Part shown: piece by piece, positions 14,995-23,335 of the stretch | How positions within the stretch are numbered: position 1 is the first letter of the stretch | Layout: the number at the start of each line of letters is the position of its first letter | Source: Bordetella parapertussis | GTDB taxonomy: Bacteria > Pseudomonadota > Gammaproteobacteria > Burkholderiales > Burkholderiaceae_C | Length of the DNA stretch: 44,359 bases | NCBI GenBank assembly: GCA_945888535.1 | Contig: CAMDAN010000009.1 | Location: 1 to 44,359, forward strand | Direction of reading: 5' to 3' | Notes under the pieces: model-generated | What the model saw: only the letters and a program-made list of their open reading frames with translations | Databases searched by the model: none | Told to the model about the DNA's origin: nothing | Made by a program: the position numbers and the translations under genes

Positions 14995-15693
14995 TTAGTC
15001 GGTTCTTGCAAAAACCAATGCAGTGACGTGTTGTGCGCCAGCTTGCTTTAAGGCGAGGGCGGCGGCGTTAATAGACGCGCCGCTGGTCATCACATCGTCC
15101 ACCAAGACAATCCGTTTGCCTTTGAGTCGGTGGCGTTGTAGAGGTTCGATGGCGAAGGCGTGCTCTACGTTAGCCAAGCGTTCGCGGCGTGGCAAAGAAC
15201 TTTGGGCGGGTGTATCTTGGATGCGCAGTAAAAGAGTGTTGTTGACCAATTGCGGTGCCAACTCCCGCGCGAGTAAAAAGGCTTGGTTAAAACCCCTTTG
15301 ACGCAATCGCTCTGGGGATAAAGGCATGGGTAAAACCCAGTCGGCAGCATCGAGTGCGGGGTCGACCCAAGGCGTACTTCGCATCAGAGTGGCCATGCTT
15401 CGTGCCCAAGCGGGGTTGTCATGGAATTTAAAATCGTGCACCATCTTTGCCCATGGAAAGCTGTAAGTCACGGCGGCGAGCGCGGCGTCGGTGTGCGGCG
15501 GTTTATTTGTACAAGCAACGCATTGGCGCATCCCCAGTAAAACCGGCAGGGCGCACCGACTGCAACGCGCACAAGGCTGGGCAAACAACTCCACGCAAGA
15601 TTCACACACGCTCTGACTTGGCCACGCGTTACACACCGCGCATTGGCTCGGGAGTCGATAAAAAAACCTTTGAACCCATTGGCGAAACATCAA
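14995..15693 (-). CDS. comF: ComF family protein (competence-type phosphoribosyltransferase)
   Basis: The 232-aa protein has an N-terminal zinc-ribbon-like segment with CAVC, CESC, CARCSRC and CVAC clusters, then a phosphoribosyltransferase fold ending with the PRPP-binding loop RIVLVDDVMTSGAS. The segment QRGFNQAFLLARELA is the ComF signature. In naturally competent bacteria, ComF is needed for DNA uptake at the inner membrane; its exact reaction is not settled. It is divergent from the BioC-like gene, with a 17-bp gap between start codons. Confidence 0.92.
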   Translation of the reverse strand: MMFRQWVQRFFYRLPSQCAVCNAWPSQSVCESCVELFAQPCARCSRCALPVLLGMRQCVACTNKPPHTDAALAAVTYSFPWAKMVHDFKFHDNPAWARSMATLMRSTPWVDPALDAADWVLPMPLSPERLRQRGFNQAFLLARELAPQLVNNTLLLRIQDTPAQSSLPRRERLANVEHAFAIEPLQRHRLKGKRIVLVDDVMTSGASINAAALALKQAGAQHVTALVFARTD

Positions 15694-15710
15694 GCCAATA
15701 TACTGCCTTT

Positions 15711-16634
15711 ATGACAGCAAAGCGACCGCCTACCCTTGACCCTGTTGCTGCGGATCGATGGGCAAAAGTGCCCGCGTTGCTAGAAAAATCCGGCTCCCCT
15801 TGGTTGCATGAAGAGGTTGCAAGAAGAATGGAGAGCCGCTTGCAGTGGCTGGTCAAGCAGCCTCGCCAATGGCTGCATTGGGAACCCTTGCGCGGCGGGG
15901 TTCAAGCCCATAAATTGCTTGCTAAACGCTACCCGAAGTCGGAATGCTTTGTGATGCAAGAGTCCGCAGATCCGCTTTCACAAGTTCATGAATTCTTAAG
16001 TTCTCCTTGGTGGAGTTTTCGAAGGTGGGTGGGTCCGTCTCTTCGATTTGACGCGCCCAAGCGGCCGGTACAAATGCTCTGGGCCAATATGGCTTTGCAT
16101 ATGGCAGCGCAACCTCAGGCGCTGATTGCGCAGTGGAGCCACATGCTCGAGTCAGATGGCTTTGCGATGTTTTCCTGTTTGGGGCCCGACACTTTGCGGG
16201 AGTTGCGCCCGATCTATGCGGCCATGGGTTGGCCCGCTCCAGCGCATGAATTTACGGATATGCATGATTGGGGTGATATGTTGGTGGCCGCTGGTTTCGC
16301 TGAACCGGTCATGGACATGGAGCGCATCACGTTGACTTTTTCGAGTCCCGAGCGGCTTTTAGAGGAGTTGCGGGGTTTGGGGCGCAATTTGCATGTGGGG
16401 CGCTTTCAACATTTGCGCGGAAAGGGGTGGCTCAAAAAGCTTCATGCGCAATTACAAACGAACTTAACCGACCCCCAAGATCCTCAAAGGCTGCGTTTGA
16501 CCTTTGAGATTATTTATGGACATGCGTTTAAGTCCCAACCGCGTATCCCAGTCAAAGCCGAAACTACTTTGACCATGGATGAAATGCGTGCGGCGTTGCA
16601 ATCCCCTAAAGGCGTCAAAAACAACCCTTTTTAG
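15711..16634 (+). CDS. BioC-like methyltransferase
   Basis: From the ATG at 15711 the protein has 307 aa and fits the Burkholderiales group annotated as malonyl-ACP methyltransferase BioC or biotin synthesis protein. Evidence is VAADRWAKVPALLEKSG at the start, the WANMALHMAAQPQALIAQW block, and GFAMFSCLGPDTLRELR, typical of the BioC C-terminal strands. The glycine-rich SAM motif I expected near residue 65 is degenerate (WEPLRGGVQAH). Biotin synthesis is therefore likely for the family but not proven here. The coding frame extends upstream to 15447 opposite comF; that part has no family match. Confidence 0.75.
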   Translation: MTAKRPPTLDPVAADRWAKVPALLEKSGSPWLHEEVARRMESRLQWLVKQPRQWLHWEPLRGGVQAHKLLAKRYPKSECFVMQESADPLSQVHEFLSSPWWSFRRWVGPSLRFDAPKRPVQMLWANMALHMAAQPQALIAQWSHMLESDGFAMFSCLGPDTLRELRPIYAAMGWPAPAHEFTDMHDWGDMLVAAGFAEPVMDMERITLTFSSPERLLEELRGLGRNLHVGRFQHLRGKGWLKKLHAQLQTNLTDPQDPQRLRLTFEIIYGHAFKSQPRIPVKAETTLTMDEMRAALQSPKGVKNNPF

Positions 16635-16684
16635 CTGAGAAACCTTGGCGGTCCATCGGTTGTTAGTTGAAAAAAACTCTCGGA

Positions 16685-16703
16685 TACAATTGACTCAGGT
16701 CAA
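16685..16703 (+). promoter_or_regulatory. cox operon promoter with FNR/Anr-like palindrome
   Basis: A -10 hexamer TACAAT (16685-16690) is followed directly by TTGAC-TCAG-GTCAA (16690-16703), a perfect palindrome close to the FNR/Anr/FixK box TTGAT-N4-ATCAA. The -35 region is weak (TTAGTT at 16663). A box at or just after the start site would repress, consistent with shutting off an aa3-type oxidase when oxygen is low. The leader to coxB is about 120 bases and holds the small hairpin CACAC-N7-GTGTG near 16729-16745. Confidence 0.45.
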
Positions 16704-16819
16704 TAAAGCGGTTTTTCTCTGGAGGACGCACACCTTATCTGTGTGAAGTTCTACCCCAAACCTAACCTACCCTTTTAGTTTTTGAGTTTGCTTACTTTTG
16801 GGCATTGAAAGTGAATACG

Positions 16820-18004
16820 ATGAAGAGCATTTGGAAAAAATTAGTTTCCCTGTTGGCCATGGCCGGCGCTTGGTTTGGCACTGCGGCCCTAAGTCTTGCT
16901 TATGCGGTTAATGATTTGCCAGGTGGTCCATCCGTTCGACAATTAGACCTGCCAACGCCTGTTACGGCTATTGCCCGTGATCAACAGTGGCTGCATTGGT
17001 TCATGATGATTCTTTGTGTCGTCATTTTTCTTGCTGTTTTTGCCGTGATGTTCTATTCCATCTGGAAACACCGCAAATCAGTCGGGCACAAAGCGGCTAC
17101 TTTCCACGAGTCAGTTACCGTCGAGATTATTTGGACAATTGTCCCCTTCATCATTGTCATTTTGATGGCTCTGCCCGCTACCAAAGTGGTTGTTGCTATG
17201 AAGGACACCACCAACGCAGACCTCACCATCAAGGCCACGGGAATGCAATGGAAATGGGGTTATGACTACATCAAAGGTGAAGGCGAAGGCATTGCTTTTG
17301 TATCCACCATCGACACTGAACAACGTGAGATGTCCAACAACGGCGGGCCCAAAAAAGGCGAAGTCGTTGATGATTATCTTTTAAAGGTGGATAACCCCTT
17401 GGTGGTCCCTGTGGATAAAAAGGTTCGCATCATTACGACAGCTAACGACGTCATCCATGCGTTTGCTGTTCCTGCGTTTGGGATTAAGCAAGATGCGATT
17501 CCTGGATTTGTGCGAGATACTTGGTTCCGTGCTGAAAAAGTTGGCGATTACCACGGGCAATGCCAAGAGTTGTGCGGTAAAGAACATGCCTACATGCCAA
17601 TCCACGTCAAGGTTTTGTCCGCTGAAGACTACTCCCTTTGGGTTGAAGGCGAGAAAAAGAAGTTAGCTGCCAAGGCTGACGACCCAAGCAAAGTGTGGAC
17701 ATTGGCTGACCTCACCCAACGCGGCGAAAAGGTATACGCCCAAAATTGTGTGGCTTGCCACCAAGCCAGCGGCAAAGGCGCAGGCCCGATCAAGCCCTTA
17801 GATGGTGCGGCCGTGGTACTCGATGCCGATAAAAACAAACAAATTTTGGTTTTGTTGAACGGTCAAAATAACGGATCGATGCCCGCATGGAAGGCAATGA
17901 GCGACACCGATATTGCTGCTGTGATCAGCTATACCAAAAACCATTGGTCCAACAAAACGGGGCAGCTTGTGCAACCTGCTGAGGTTTTGGCTTTGCGCAA
18001 GTGA
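16820..18004 (+). CDS. coxB: Cytochrome c oxidase subunit II with C-terminal cytochrome c
   Basis: This 394-aa CuA subunit of the caa3-type oxidase accepts electrons from cytochrome c. It has a signal peptide, two transmembrane helices (about residues 60-85 and 105-125, QWLHWFMMILCVVIF and VEIIWTIVPFIIVIL), and a cupredoxin domain with the CuA set CQELCGKEHAYM near residues 245-256. A fused cytochrome c domain near residue 310 carries CVACH, and M in GSMPAWK is the likely axial ligand. The start at 16820 was chosen over the TTG at 16805, although the ribosome site is weak. The fused heme domain is typical of betaproteobacterial subunit II. Confidence 0.95.
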   Translation: MKSIWKKLVSLLAMAGAWFGTAALSLAYAVNDLPGGPSVRQLDLPTPVTAIARDQQWLHWFMMILCVVIFLAVFAVMFYSIWKHRKSVGHKAATFHESVTVEIIWTIVPFIIVILMALPATKVVVAMKDTTNADLTIKATGMQWKWGYDYIKGEGEGIAFVSTIDTEQREMSNNGGPKKGEVVDDYLLKVDNPLVVPVDKKVRIITTANDVIHAFAVPAFGIKQDAIPGFVRDTWFRAEKVGDYHGQCQELCGKEHAYMPIHVKVLSAEDYSLWVEGEKKKLAAKADDPSKVWTLADLTQRGEKVYAQNCVACHQASGKGAGPIKPLDGAAVVLDADKNKQILVLLNGQNNGSMPAWKAMSDTDIAAVISYTKNHWSNKTGQLVQPAEVLALRK

Positions 18005-18073
18005 TGCCAAGGCAGTAGACGCAAGTTCAACAACTCCCCGCACCGAATTTAGAGAATTGAAAAGGAAATCAGT

Positions 18074-19690
18074 ATGAGCGCAGTTTTAGATCACCACGAT
18101 CATGCCCATGACGACCACCACCACGCGCCCACCGGCTGGCAGCGTTGGCTTTTTGCGACTAACCACAAAGACATCGGGACGATGTATTTGTTGTTTAGTT
18201 TTACGATGTTAATCATCGGCGGCATTTTGGCCTTATTGATTCGGGCCGAGTTGTTTCAGCCGGGGCTGCAATTGGTCAACCCTGAGTTGTTCAACTCTTT
18301 AACCACCATGCACGGCTTGATCATGGTGTTTGGCGCCATCATGCCGGGCTTTGTGGGATTTGCGAACTGGATGATTCCTTTGCAAATTGGCGCAGCCGAC
18401 ATGGCCTTTGCCCGAATGAATAACTTTAGTTTCTGGCTGATGATTCCTGCAGGCTTGATGCTCGCCGGATCTTTCTTTATGCCTGGCGGTGCCCCTGCAG
18501 CAGGTTGGACCTTGTACGCGCCTTTAACGCTGCAAATGGGCCCAAGTATGGATGCTGGTATTTTTGCGCTGCATATTTTGGGTGCCTCGTCCATCATGGG
18601 CTCCATCAACATCATCGTGACGATTTTGAACATGCGTGCGCCGGGCATGACTTTGATGAAAATGCCGATGTTCTGCTGGACCTGGCTGATTACCGCTTAC
18701 CTTTTGATTGCAGTGATGCCTGTCCTCGCCGGTGCGATCACCATGACGCTCACGGACCGCCACTTCGGCACCAGTTTCTTTAATCCCGCTGGCGGCGGTG
18801 ACCCGGTCATGTACCAGCATATTTTCTGGTTCTTCGGCCACCCAGAGGTGTACATCATGATCTTGCCAGCTTTCGGCATCGTCAGCCAAATCGTTCCGGC
18901 CTTCGCGCGTAAAAAATTGTTTGGCTACGCTTCTATGGTTTACGCCACTTCATCGATCGCGATTTTGTCGTTCATCGTATGGGCGCACCACATGTTCACC
19001 ACCGGTATGCCAGTCACCGGTCAGCTGTTCTTTATGTACGCCACGATGTTGATCGCGGTACCAACGGCAGTGAAGATCTTCAATTGGATTGCTACCATGT
19101 GGCAAGGTTCGATGACGTTTGAAACGCCCATGCTCTTTGCCGTAGGCTTTATCTTTGTGTTCACCATGGGTGGCTTTACCGGGTTGATCTTGGCCATGGC
19201 GCCCATTGACATTCAGTTGCAAGACACCTATTACGTAGTCGCACACTTCCACTACGTTTTGGTGGCCGGTTCCTTGTACGCCATGTTTGCGGGCTACTAC
19301 TATTGGTCGCCCAAGTGGACCGGTGTGATGTACAACGAAACCCGCGGGAAAATCCATTTCTGGTGGTCATTGATCGCCTTTAACGTGACTTTCTTCCCCA
19401 TGCATTTCTTAGGCTTGGCAGGCATGCCTCGCCGTTACGCCGATTACCCCATGCAGTTTGCTGACTTTAATGCTTTGGCTTCGGTCGGCGGTTTCGCATT
19501 TGGTCTTGCACAGGTCTACTTCTTCTTATATATCGTGGTTCCAGCCATGATGGGCAAAGGCGAAAAAGCCGCCCAAAGTCCTTGGGAAGGCGCTGAAGGT
19601 CTAGAGTGGGAAGTGCCTTCTCCTGCGCCTTTCCATACGTATGAAACACCGCCCAAGTTAAATGCTGCGGCTAACAAAGTCATTGCTTAA
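18074..19690 (+). CDS. coxA: Cytochrome c oxidase subunit I
   Basis: The 538-aa catalytic subunit reduces oxygen to water and pumps protons. Twelve helices are present. Heme and copper ligands are readable: [10 protein letters not shown] (heme a His), FGHPEVYI (CuB His and the Glu of the D-channel), VWAHHMF (two CuB His) and VVAHFHYVL (heme a and a3 His). The K-channel Lys is in [11 protein letters not shown], and the D-channel Asp/Asn region is [12 protein letters not shown]. This set marks a type A1 proton pump. GGAAAT before the ATG is a fair ribosome site, 69 bp after coxB. Confidence 0.98.
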   Translation: MSAVLDHHDHAHDDHHHAPTGWQRWLFATNHKDIGTMYLLFSFTMLIIGGILALLIRAELFQPGLQLVNPELFNSLTTMHGLIMVFGAIMPGFVGFANWMIPLQIGAADMAFARMNNFSFWLMIPAGLMLAGSFFMPGGAPAAGWTLYAPLTLQMGPSMDAGIFALHILGASSIMGSINIIVTILNMRAPGMTLMKMPMFCWTWLITAYLLIAVMPVLAGAITMTLTDRHFGTSFFNPAGGGDPVMYQHIFWFFGHPEVYIMILPAFGIVSQIVPAFARKKLFGYASMVYATSSIAILSFIVWAHHMFTTGMPVTGQLFFMYATMLIAVPTAVKIFNWIATMWQGSMTFETPMLFAVGFIFVFTMGGFTGLILAMAPIDIQLQDTYYVVAHFHYVLVAGSLYAMFAGYYYWSPKWTGVMYNETRGKIHFWWSLIAFNVTFFPMHFLGLAGMPRRYADYPMQFADFNALASVGGFAFGLAQVYFFLYIVVPAMMGKGEKAAQSPWEGAEGLEWEVPSPAPFHTYETPPKLNAAANKVIA

Positions 19691-19718
19691 GTGCGATTGA
19701 CTTGATACAAAGAACGCA

Positions 19719-19829
19719 ATGACACTTGAACAAAAAAAGTCCAATCGCAAATTGGGGCTGATTTTGGCTTCGGTAGCCATCGTGTTCTTTGCTGGCTTCA
19801 TGCTCAAAATGATCGTTTTAAGTCGGTAG
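19719..19829 (+). CDS. Cytochrome oxidase small assembly protein (36 aa)
   Basis: This tiny gene lies between coxA and ctaG with a start at 19719 and TAG at 19827. The product is a basic, Gln/Lys-rich N-terminus (MTLEQKKSNRKLG) and one transmembrane helix (LILASVAIVFFAGFMLKMIVL). A similar short single-helix peptide occupies this place in many Burkholderiales cox clusters and is annotated as a small assembly protein. Its place directly ahead of ctaG suggests a role in Cu insertion or complex stability. Confidence 0.75.
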   Translation: MTLEQKKSNRKLGLILASVAIVFFAGFMLKMIVLSR

Positions 19830-19836
19830 GTTTGCA

Positions 19837-20436
19837 ATGAATTTGCAGCGCGAAAACTTCTTAATGGTGCGAAAGTTGGCCGTCGTTACGGTCCTGATGT
19901 TTGCTTTTGGTTACGCTTTAGTCCCCTTGTATAAGGCGATTTGCGAGATGACAGGCATCAACGTATTGGCTTTAGGCGAGCAGGCATTAAAGGGCATATC
20001 TCCCACATTGCCGGCGAATACCCAGGTCGATACCTCTCGAACGATTACGATTGAATTTGACGCTAACTCGCGTGGCCCTTGGGATTTCAAGCCGGCGCAG
20101 AGTTCAGTAGAAGTTCATCCTGGCGAGTTAACAACCGTAATGTACGAGTTCCAAAATACCCAAAATCGTCGGATGTCAGCGCAAGCTATTCCGAGCTATG
20201 CACCTCAACAAGCATCTGCCCACTTCAATAAATTAGAGTGCTTTTGTTTTAACCAGTACACCTTGGAGCCTGGTGAAAAAAAATTATGGCCGGTGGCTTT
20301 TGTTATTGATCCTAAGCTCTCCAAAGATGTGAAAACCATTACTTTGTCGTACACGTTTTTTGAGGTAGGCGGTAAAACGCCAGCGGCCCCAGTTGCCAGT
20401 GCGCCCCAATGGATAACAAAAGGCGCGGGGTCTTAA
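19837..20436 (+). CDS. ctaG: Cytochrome c oxidase assembly protein CtaG/Cox11
   Basis: The 199-aa copper chaperone delivers Cu to the CuB centre of subunit I. It has one N-terminal transmembrane helix (LAVVTVLMFAFGYALVPLY, about residues 12-30) and a periplasmic Ig-like domain. The copper ligands are in LECFCFNQ (residues about 131-138), the Cox11 signature. The start is 7 bp after the small assembly gene, and the stop overlaps the next ATG by one base, so these are one operon. Confidence 0.97.
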   Translation: MNLQRENFLMVRKLAVVTVLMFAFGYALVPLYKAICEMTGINVLALGEQALKGISPTLPANTQVDTSRTITIEFDANSRGPWDFKPAQSSVEVHPGELTTVMYEFQNTQNRRMSAQAIPSYAPQQASAHFNKLECFCFNQYTLEPGEKKLWPVAFVIDPKLSKDVKTITLSYTFFEVGGKTPAAPVASAPQWITKGAGS

Positions 20437-20651
20437 TGTCTGAGCATCAAAAAAAGAACAAGCAAAAAACATCCTTTTGGCGCAGCGTTAAATTGGTGGC
20501 TTGGTCCTTTTTGGGGATTCGCAGCCGCGCGGGTTACCAAGATGATTTAGCAAAAGTGAACCCCATGCACGTGGTGTTAGTTGGGTTGATGGGAGCGCTG
20601 CTCTTGGTGCTGGGCTTAATTTCACTGGCTACTTGGGTGGTCGCAAAATAA
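20436..20651 (+). CDS. DUF2970 family small membrane protein
   Basis: The 71-aa product starts at the ATG overlapping the ctaG stop (TAATG). A basic N-terminus is followed by the DUF2970 core SFWRSVKLVAWSFLGIRSRAGY, then a single helix VVLVGLMGALLLVLGLISLATWVV. It occurs between ctaG and coxC in many betaproteobacteria, so a role in oxidase assembly is likely but unproven. Confidence 0.85.
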   Translation: MSEHQKKNKQKTSFWRSVKLVAWSFLGIRSRAGYQDDLAKVNPMHVVLVGLMGALLLVLGLISLATWVVAK

Positions 20652-20707
20652 AGAGCTGCAAGGGCAGGACGAATTTTTAGAGATGAATTTGGAAAAATGG
20701 AGCTGAA

Positions 20708-21589
20708 ATGAGTACAAGCGCACACGCAACGACACCGTATTACTTTGTCCCTGGGCCTTCGCGCCATCCGGTGCTGGCTGCCCTGGGTCTGTTTTTTGTG
20801 ATCTTAGGCGCTGGCCAATGGGTCAACGGAGCGGACTGGGGTAAATATTCTTTGGCGTTTGGCCTGGTTTTTTGGCTGACCGTTTTGTACCAGTGGTTTA
20901 GTGAGGCTGTTTCTGAAAGCGAAAGTGGTCAGTACGGCCGAAAGATCGATTTGTCTTTCCGCTGGAGCATGAGTTGGTTCATCTTCTCAGAAGTTATGTT
21001 TTTCGGCGCTTTTTTTACTGCTTTGTGGTGGGCTCGTTCGCACTCCATTCCAGCTTTGGGAAGCTTAGACAATGCTTTGTTGTGGCCTGACTTTAAGGCT
21101 GTGTGGCCGAGCTTGGTTGCGGGTGCAACTGCGTCGCCGGCAGGAATTGTCGAGCCCTTCACTACCATGGGGCCTTTCTGGTTGCCTACGATTAACACGG
21201 CCTTGCTTTTGACTTCGGGCGTGACCTTGACGATTGCACACCACGCACTGATTGACGGTAACCGCAGCAAAACCATCAACTTCATGTGGATGACTGTCTT
21301 GTTGGGTGTCACCTTCTTGGGTGTGCAGGGCTACGAGTATTACCACGCTTATACAGCGTACAACTTGAAATTGAGCTCAGGCATTTTCGGCTCCACTTTC
21401 TTTATGCTCACCGGCTTTCACGGCTTTCACGTGTTTGTTGGAATGTTGATGCTCTTGTTTATTACCTTGCGTTTGCAAAAAGGCCACTTCACCTCAGAAC
21501 GCCATTTTGGTTTCGAGGGAGCGGCTTGGTACTGGCACTTCGTTGACGTCGTATGGCTAGGTCTGTACGTTTTGGTGTATTGGCTCTAA
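20708..21589 (+). CDS. coxC: Cytochrome c oxidase subunit III
   Basis: The 293-aa membrane subunit supports proton uptake and stability of subunit I. Seven helices can be counted, with YYFVPGPSRHPVLAALGLF at the start, then SWFIFSEVMFFGAFFTALWW (the conserved Glu), and near the end FHGFHVFVGMLMLL and AAWYWHFVDVVWLGLYVLVYW, a subunit III signature. It follows DUF2970 and precedes a strong terminator. The ribosome site is GGAGCTGAA, a few bases upstream of the ATG. Confidence 0.97.
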   Translation: MSTSAHATTPYYFVPGPSRHPVLAALGLFFVILGAGQWVNGADWGKYSLAFGLVFWLTVLYQWFSEAVSESESGQYGRKIDLSFRWSMSWFIFSEVMFFGAFFTALWWARSHSIPALGSLDNALLWPDFKAVWPSLVAGATASPAGIVEPFTTMGPFWLPTINTALLLTSGVTLTIAHHALIDGNRSKTINFMWMTVLLGVTFLGVQGYEYYHAYTAYNLKLSSGIFGSTFFMLTGFHGFHVFVGMLMLLFITLRLQKGHFTSERHFGFEGAAWYWHFVDVVWLGLYVLVYWL

Positions 21590-21604
21590 GGGCTGTGTCC
21601 TCAG

Positions 21605-21633
21605 AAAAAAGGCACCTTCAAGGTGCCTTTTTT
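21605..21633. terminator. Bidirectional intrinsic terminator after coxC
   Basis: Six A bases, GGCACC-TTCAA-GGTGCC and six T bases form a 6-bp GC-rich stem that works in both directions. It lies between coxC and the convergent DUF2909 gene and ends the structural cox operon at this point. Confidence 0.9.
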
Positions 21634-21675
21634 AGTGGAGTGTGAATTCTGTATTCGCGCAGAATTTGGAAGACT

Positions 21676-21897
21676 TTAAGTTCCCTGAGGAATGCCAGTC
21701 GGTTGTATCAGGCCAAACTTCCATGAGATCAAGATGCAGGCGAACAAGAATATCGATACCCCCACCCGCATTGCAAGCGCTCGGGCCATTCGCTTGGATT
21801 TTCCTGAGGCATTAGGATTTCCGCGGAGCATGAAAAAAAGTGCTGTGGCTAAGCTGGCGAGAATAGCAAAGAAGGCAAGACTGACAAGGTAGGACAT
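21676..21897 (-). CDS. Twin transmembrane protein (DUF2909)
   Basis: The 73-aa product starts at MSYLVSLAFFAILASLATALF and has two helices separated by a basic loop with NPNASGKSKRM. This is the DUF2909 twin-helix family seen beside cox genes in betaproteobacteria. The start codon lies only 11 bp from the divergent SURF1 start codon, so the two promoters must overlap the opposite genes. The longer frame up to 22053 crosses SURF1 and is not coding. Confidence 0.85.
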   Translation of the reverse strand: MSYLVSLAFFAILASLATALFFMLRGNPNASGKSKRMARALAMRVGVSIFLFACILISWKFGLIQPTGIPQGT

Positions 21898-21908
21898 AGG
21901 TACAGGAT

Positions 21909-22652
21909 ATGCAGTTGGATTTAAAACGTAAGTCACTTTTATTATCACTTGTCGCCGCGTTCTTTGCCACGCTGGGGATATACCTCGGGTTTTGGCAGTT
22001 GGATCGGGCTGCCCAAAAAGAAGCCTTGCAATCTGCGATGGAACAGCAAGCAAGCAAGCCGCCGTTAGAGCAACTCGTGTTCTTGAACTTAAACGATGTC
22101 AAAGAAGTGCTACACCAGCGGGTTCTTATTTCAGGCAGTTGGGAGTCGCAATCGACCGTGTATTTGGACAACCGACAAATGGACGGCAAAGTAGGGTTCT
22201 TTGTCCTCACGCCTATGCGATTGGAGGGAAGCGATAAGGTGGTGATGGTTCAACGCGGGTGGGTGCCGCGCAACTTTGAACAGCGCGAAACGGTTCCAGT
22301 GGTTGAGACGCCATCTGGTTTGGTTCAGATTGAAGGCACTATTGCCCTGTCACCATCCAAGCTTTATGAGCCAGGCCAAAGCGCGAAGGGACTTATCCGG
22401 CAAAATCTAGATATGCAAGCGTTTCGCGGCGAGACCGGTTTGCCACTTTTGAACTTTACTGTCCGCCAAACGGGCTTACCGAGCGAAGGTTTGCGGCGCG
22501 ATTGGCCTGCGGTCAATTTCGGGATTGATAAGCACTACGGCTACGCGTTTCAATGGTTTGGTTTATCGGCGCTGGTGATCGTCTTGTACTTATGGTTTCA
22601 AATTTTTCGCCGAACTATTTTTCGATCTAAGGATGCTTCCCCCCATGTCTAA
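21909..22652 (+). CDS. SURF1 family cytochrome oxidase biogenesis protein
   Basis: The 247-aa protein has two terminal transmembrane helices flanking a periplasmic domain, the Surf1/Shy1 layout. It helps insert or retain heme a in subunit I. Visible are the first helix with GIYLGFWQLDRAAQKEAL, the motifs VYLDNRQMDGKVGFFVLTP and VQRGWVPRNF, and the last helix YAFQWFGLSALVIVLYLWF. It starts a second transcription unit that runs through SCO1, with the next gene overlapping its end by 8 bp. Confidence 0.95.
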   Translation: MQLDLKRKSLLLSLVAAFFATLGIYLGFWQLDRAAQKEALQSAMEQQASKPPLEQLVFLNLNDVKEVLHQRVLISGSWESQSTVYLDNRQMDGKVGFFVLTPMRLEGSDKVVMVQRGWVPRNFEQRETVPVVETPSGLVQIEGTIALSPSKLYEPGQSAKGLIRQNLDMQAFRGETGLPLLNFTVRQTGLPSEGLRRDWPAVNFGIDKHYGYAFQWFGLSALVIVLYLWFQIFRRTIFRSKDASPHV

Positions 22653-23334
22653 GCCCCACGCAAATGAAGACCAGCCACTGGGCTTGACGGTGCATTCCAT
22701 GCCCAACCCCCAAGATTTGGACGCTGCAGGGGCCTATAGAACGCGCGGAGGTCGGTGGAAAATGCTGCTGGTTTTGTTGGTTTGCGCTGCTCCGGTGATT
22801 GCCTCGTATTTCACCTATTACGTGATTCGCCCCGAGGGGCGACGTAATTTTGGACAACTCATTGATCCGCAGCAACCGCTGCCGGATGTTCAAGCGATAG
22901 CCCTTGACGGCTCCAAAGTGAATTTGCGTGCGCTCAAAGGGCAATGGCTGTTGGTGAGTGTGGCCGGTGGTGCGTGTGGCGATAGCTGCACCCGCAACCT
23001 GTATTTGCAACGGCAGTTGCGTGAAGGTTTAGGCAAAGAAAAAGACCGACTGGATTGGATTTGGCTGGTGAGTGACGGTGCCCCATTAGCACCTTCTCTG
23101 CGACCGGCACTTCAGACTGCCACGGTCTTGCGAGTTGACCCTACAGATTTGCAGCGATGGCTCCAACCCCAAGACGGAGCGCAGTTAAGCCAACATTTGT
23201 TTTTGGTCGATCCCATTGGAAATTGGATGATGCGTTTCCCAGCGACACTTACGAACGAACAAGTGCCGCAGGTTAAGCGCGATATCGAACGCTTGCTTCG
23301 CGCTTCTTCCTTTTGGGATAACGAAGGCCGTTGA
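22645..23334 (+). CDS. SCO-like thioredoxin-fold membrane protein of cox cluster
   Basis: The 229-aa product has one transmembrane helix (about residues 35-55, KMLLVLLVCAAPVIASYFTYY) and a periplasmic thioredoxin-like domain. ALDGSKVNLRALKGQWLLVSV leads to GGACGDSCTRN, a CxxxC pair like the SCO copper site, and HLFLVDPIGNWMMRF is the matching late strand. It probably assists CuA assembly or thiol reduction. It lies between SURF1 and ctaA with overlap or a 1-bp gap on each side. A GTG/ATG further upstream (22633) is less likely. Confidence 0.75.
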   Translation: MSKPHANEDQPLGLTVHSMPNPQDLDAAGAYRTRGGRWKMLLVLLVCAAPVIASYFTYYVIRPEGRRNFGQLIDPQQPLPDVQAIALDGSKVNLRALKGQWLLVSVAGGACGDSCTRNLYLQRQLREGLGKEKDRLDWIWLVSDGAPLAPSLRPALQTATVLRVDPTDLQRWLQPQDGAQLSQHLFLVDPIGNWMMRFPATLTNEQVPQVKRDIERLLRASSFWDNEGR

Positions 23335-23335
23335 A

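Noticed and set aside
15447..15710. Upstream extension of the BioC-like gene
   Set aside because: It runs opposite comF and has no similarity to the family; the ATG at 15711 fits.
18256..18889. Minus-strand frames inside coxA
   Set aside because: They are shadow frames of a strongly conserved oxidase subunit.
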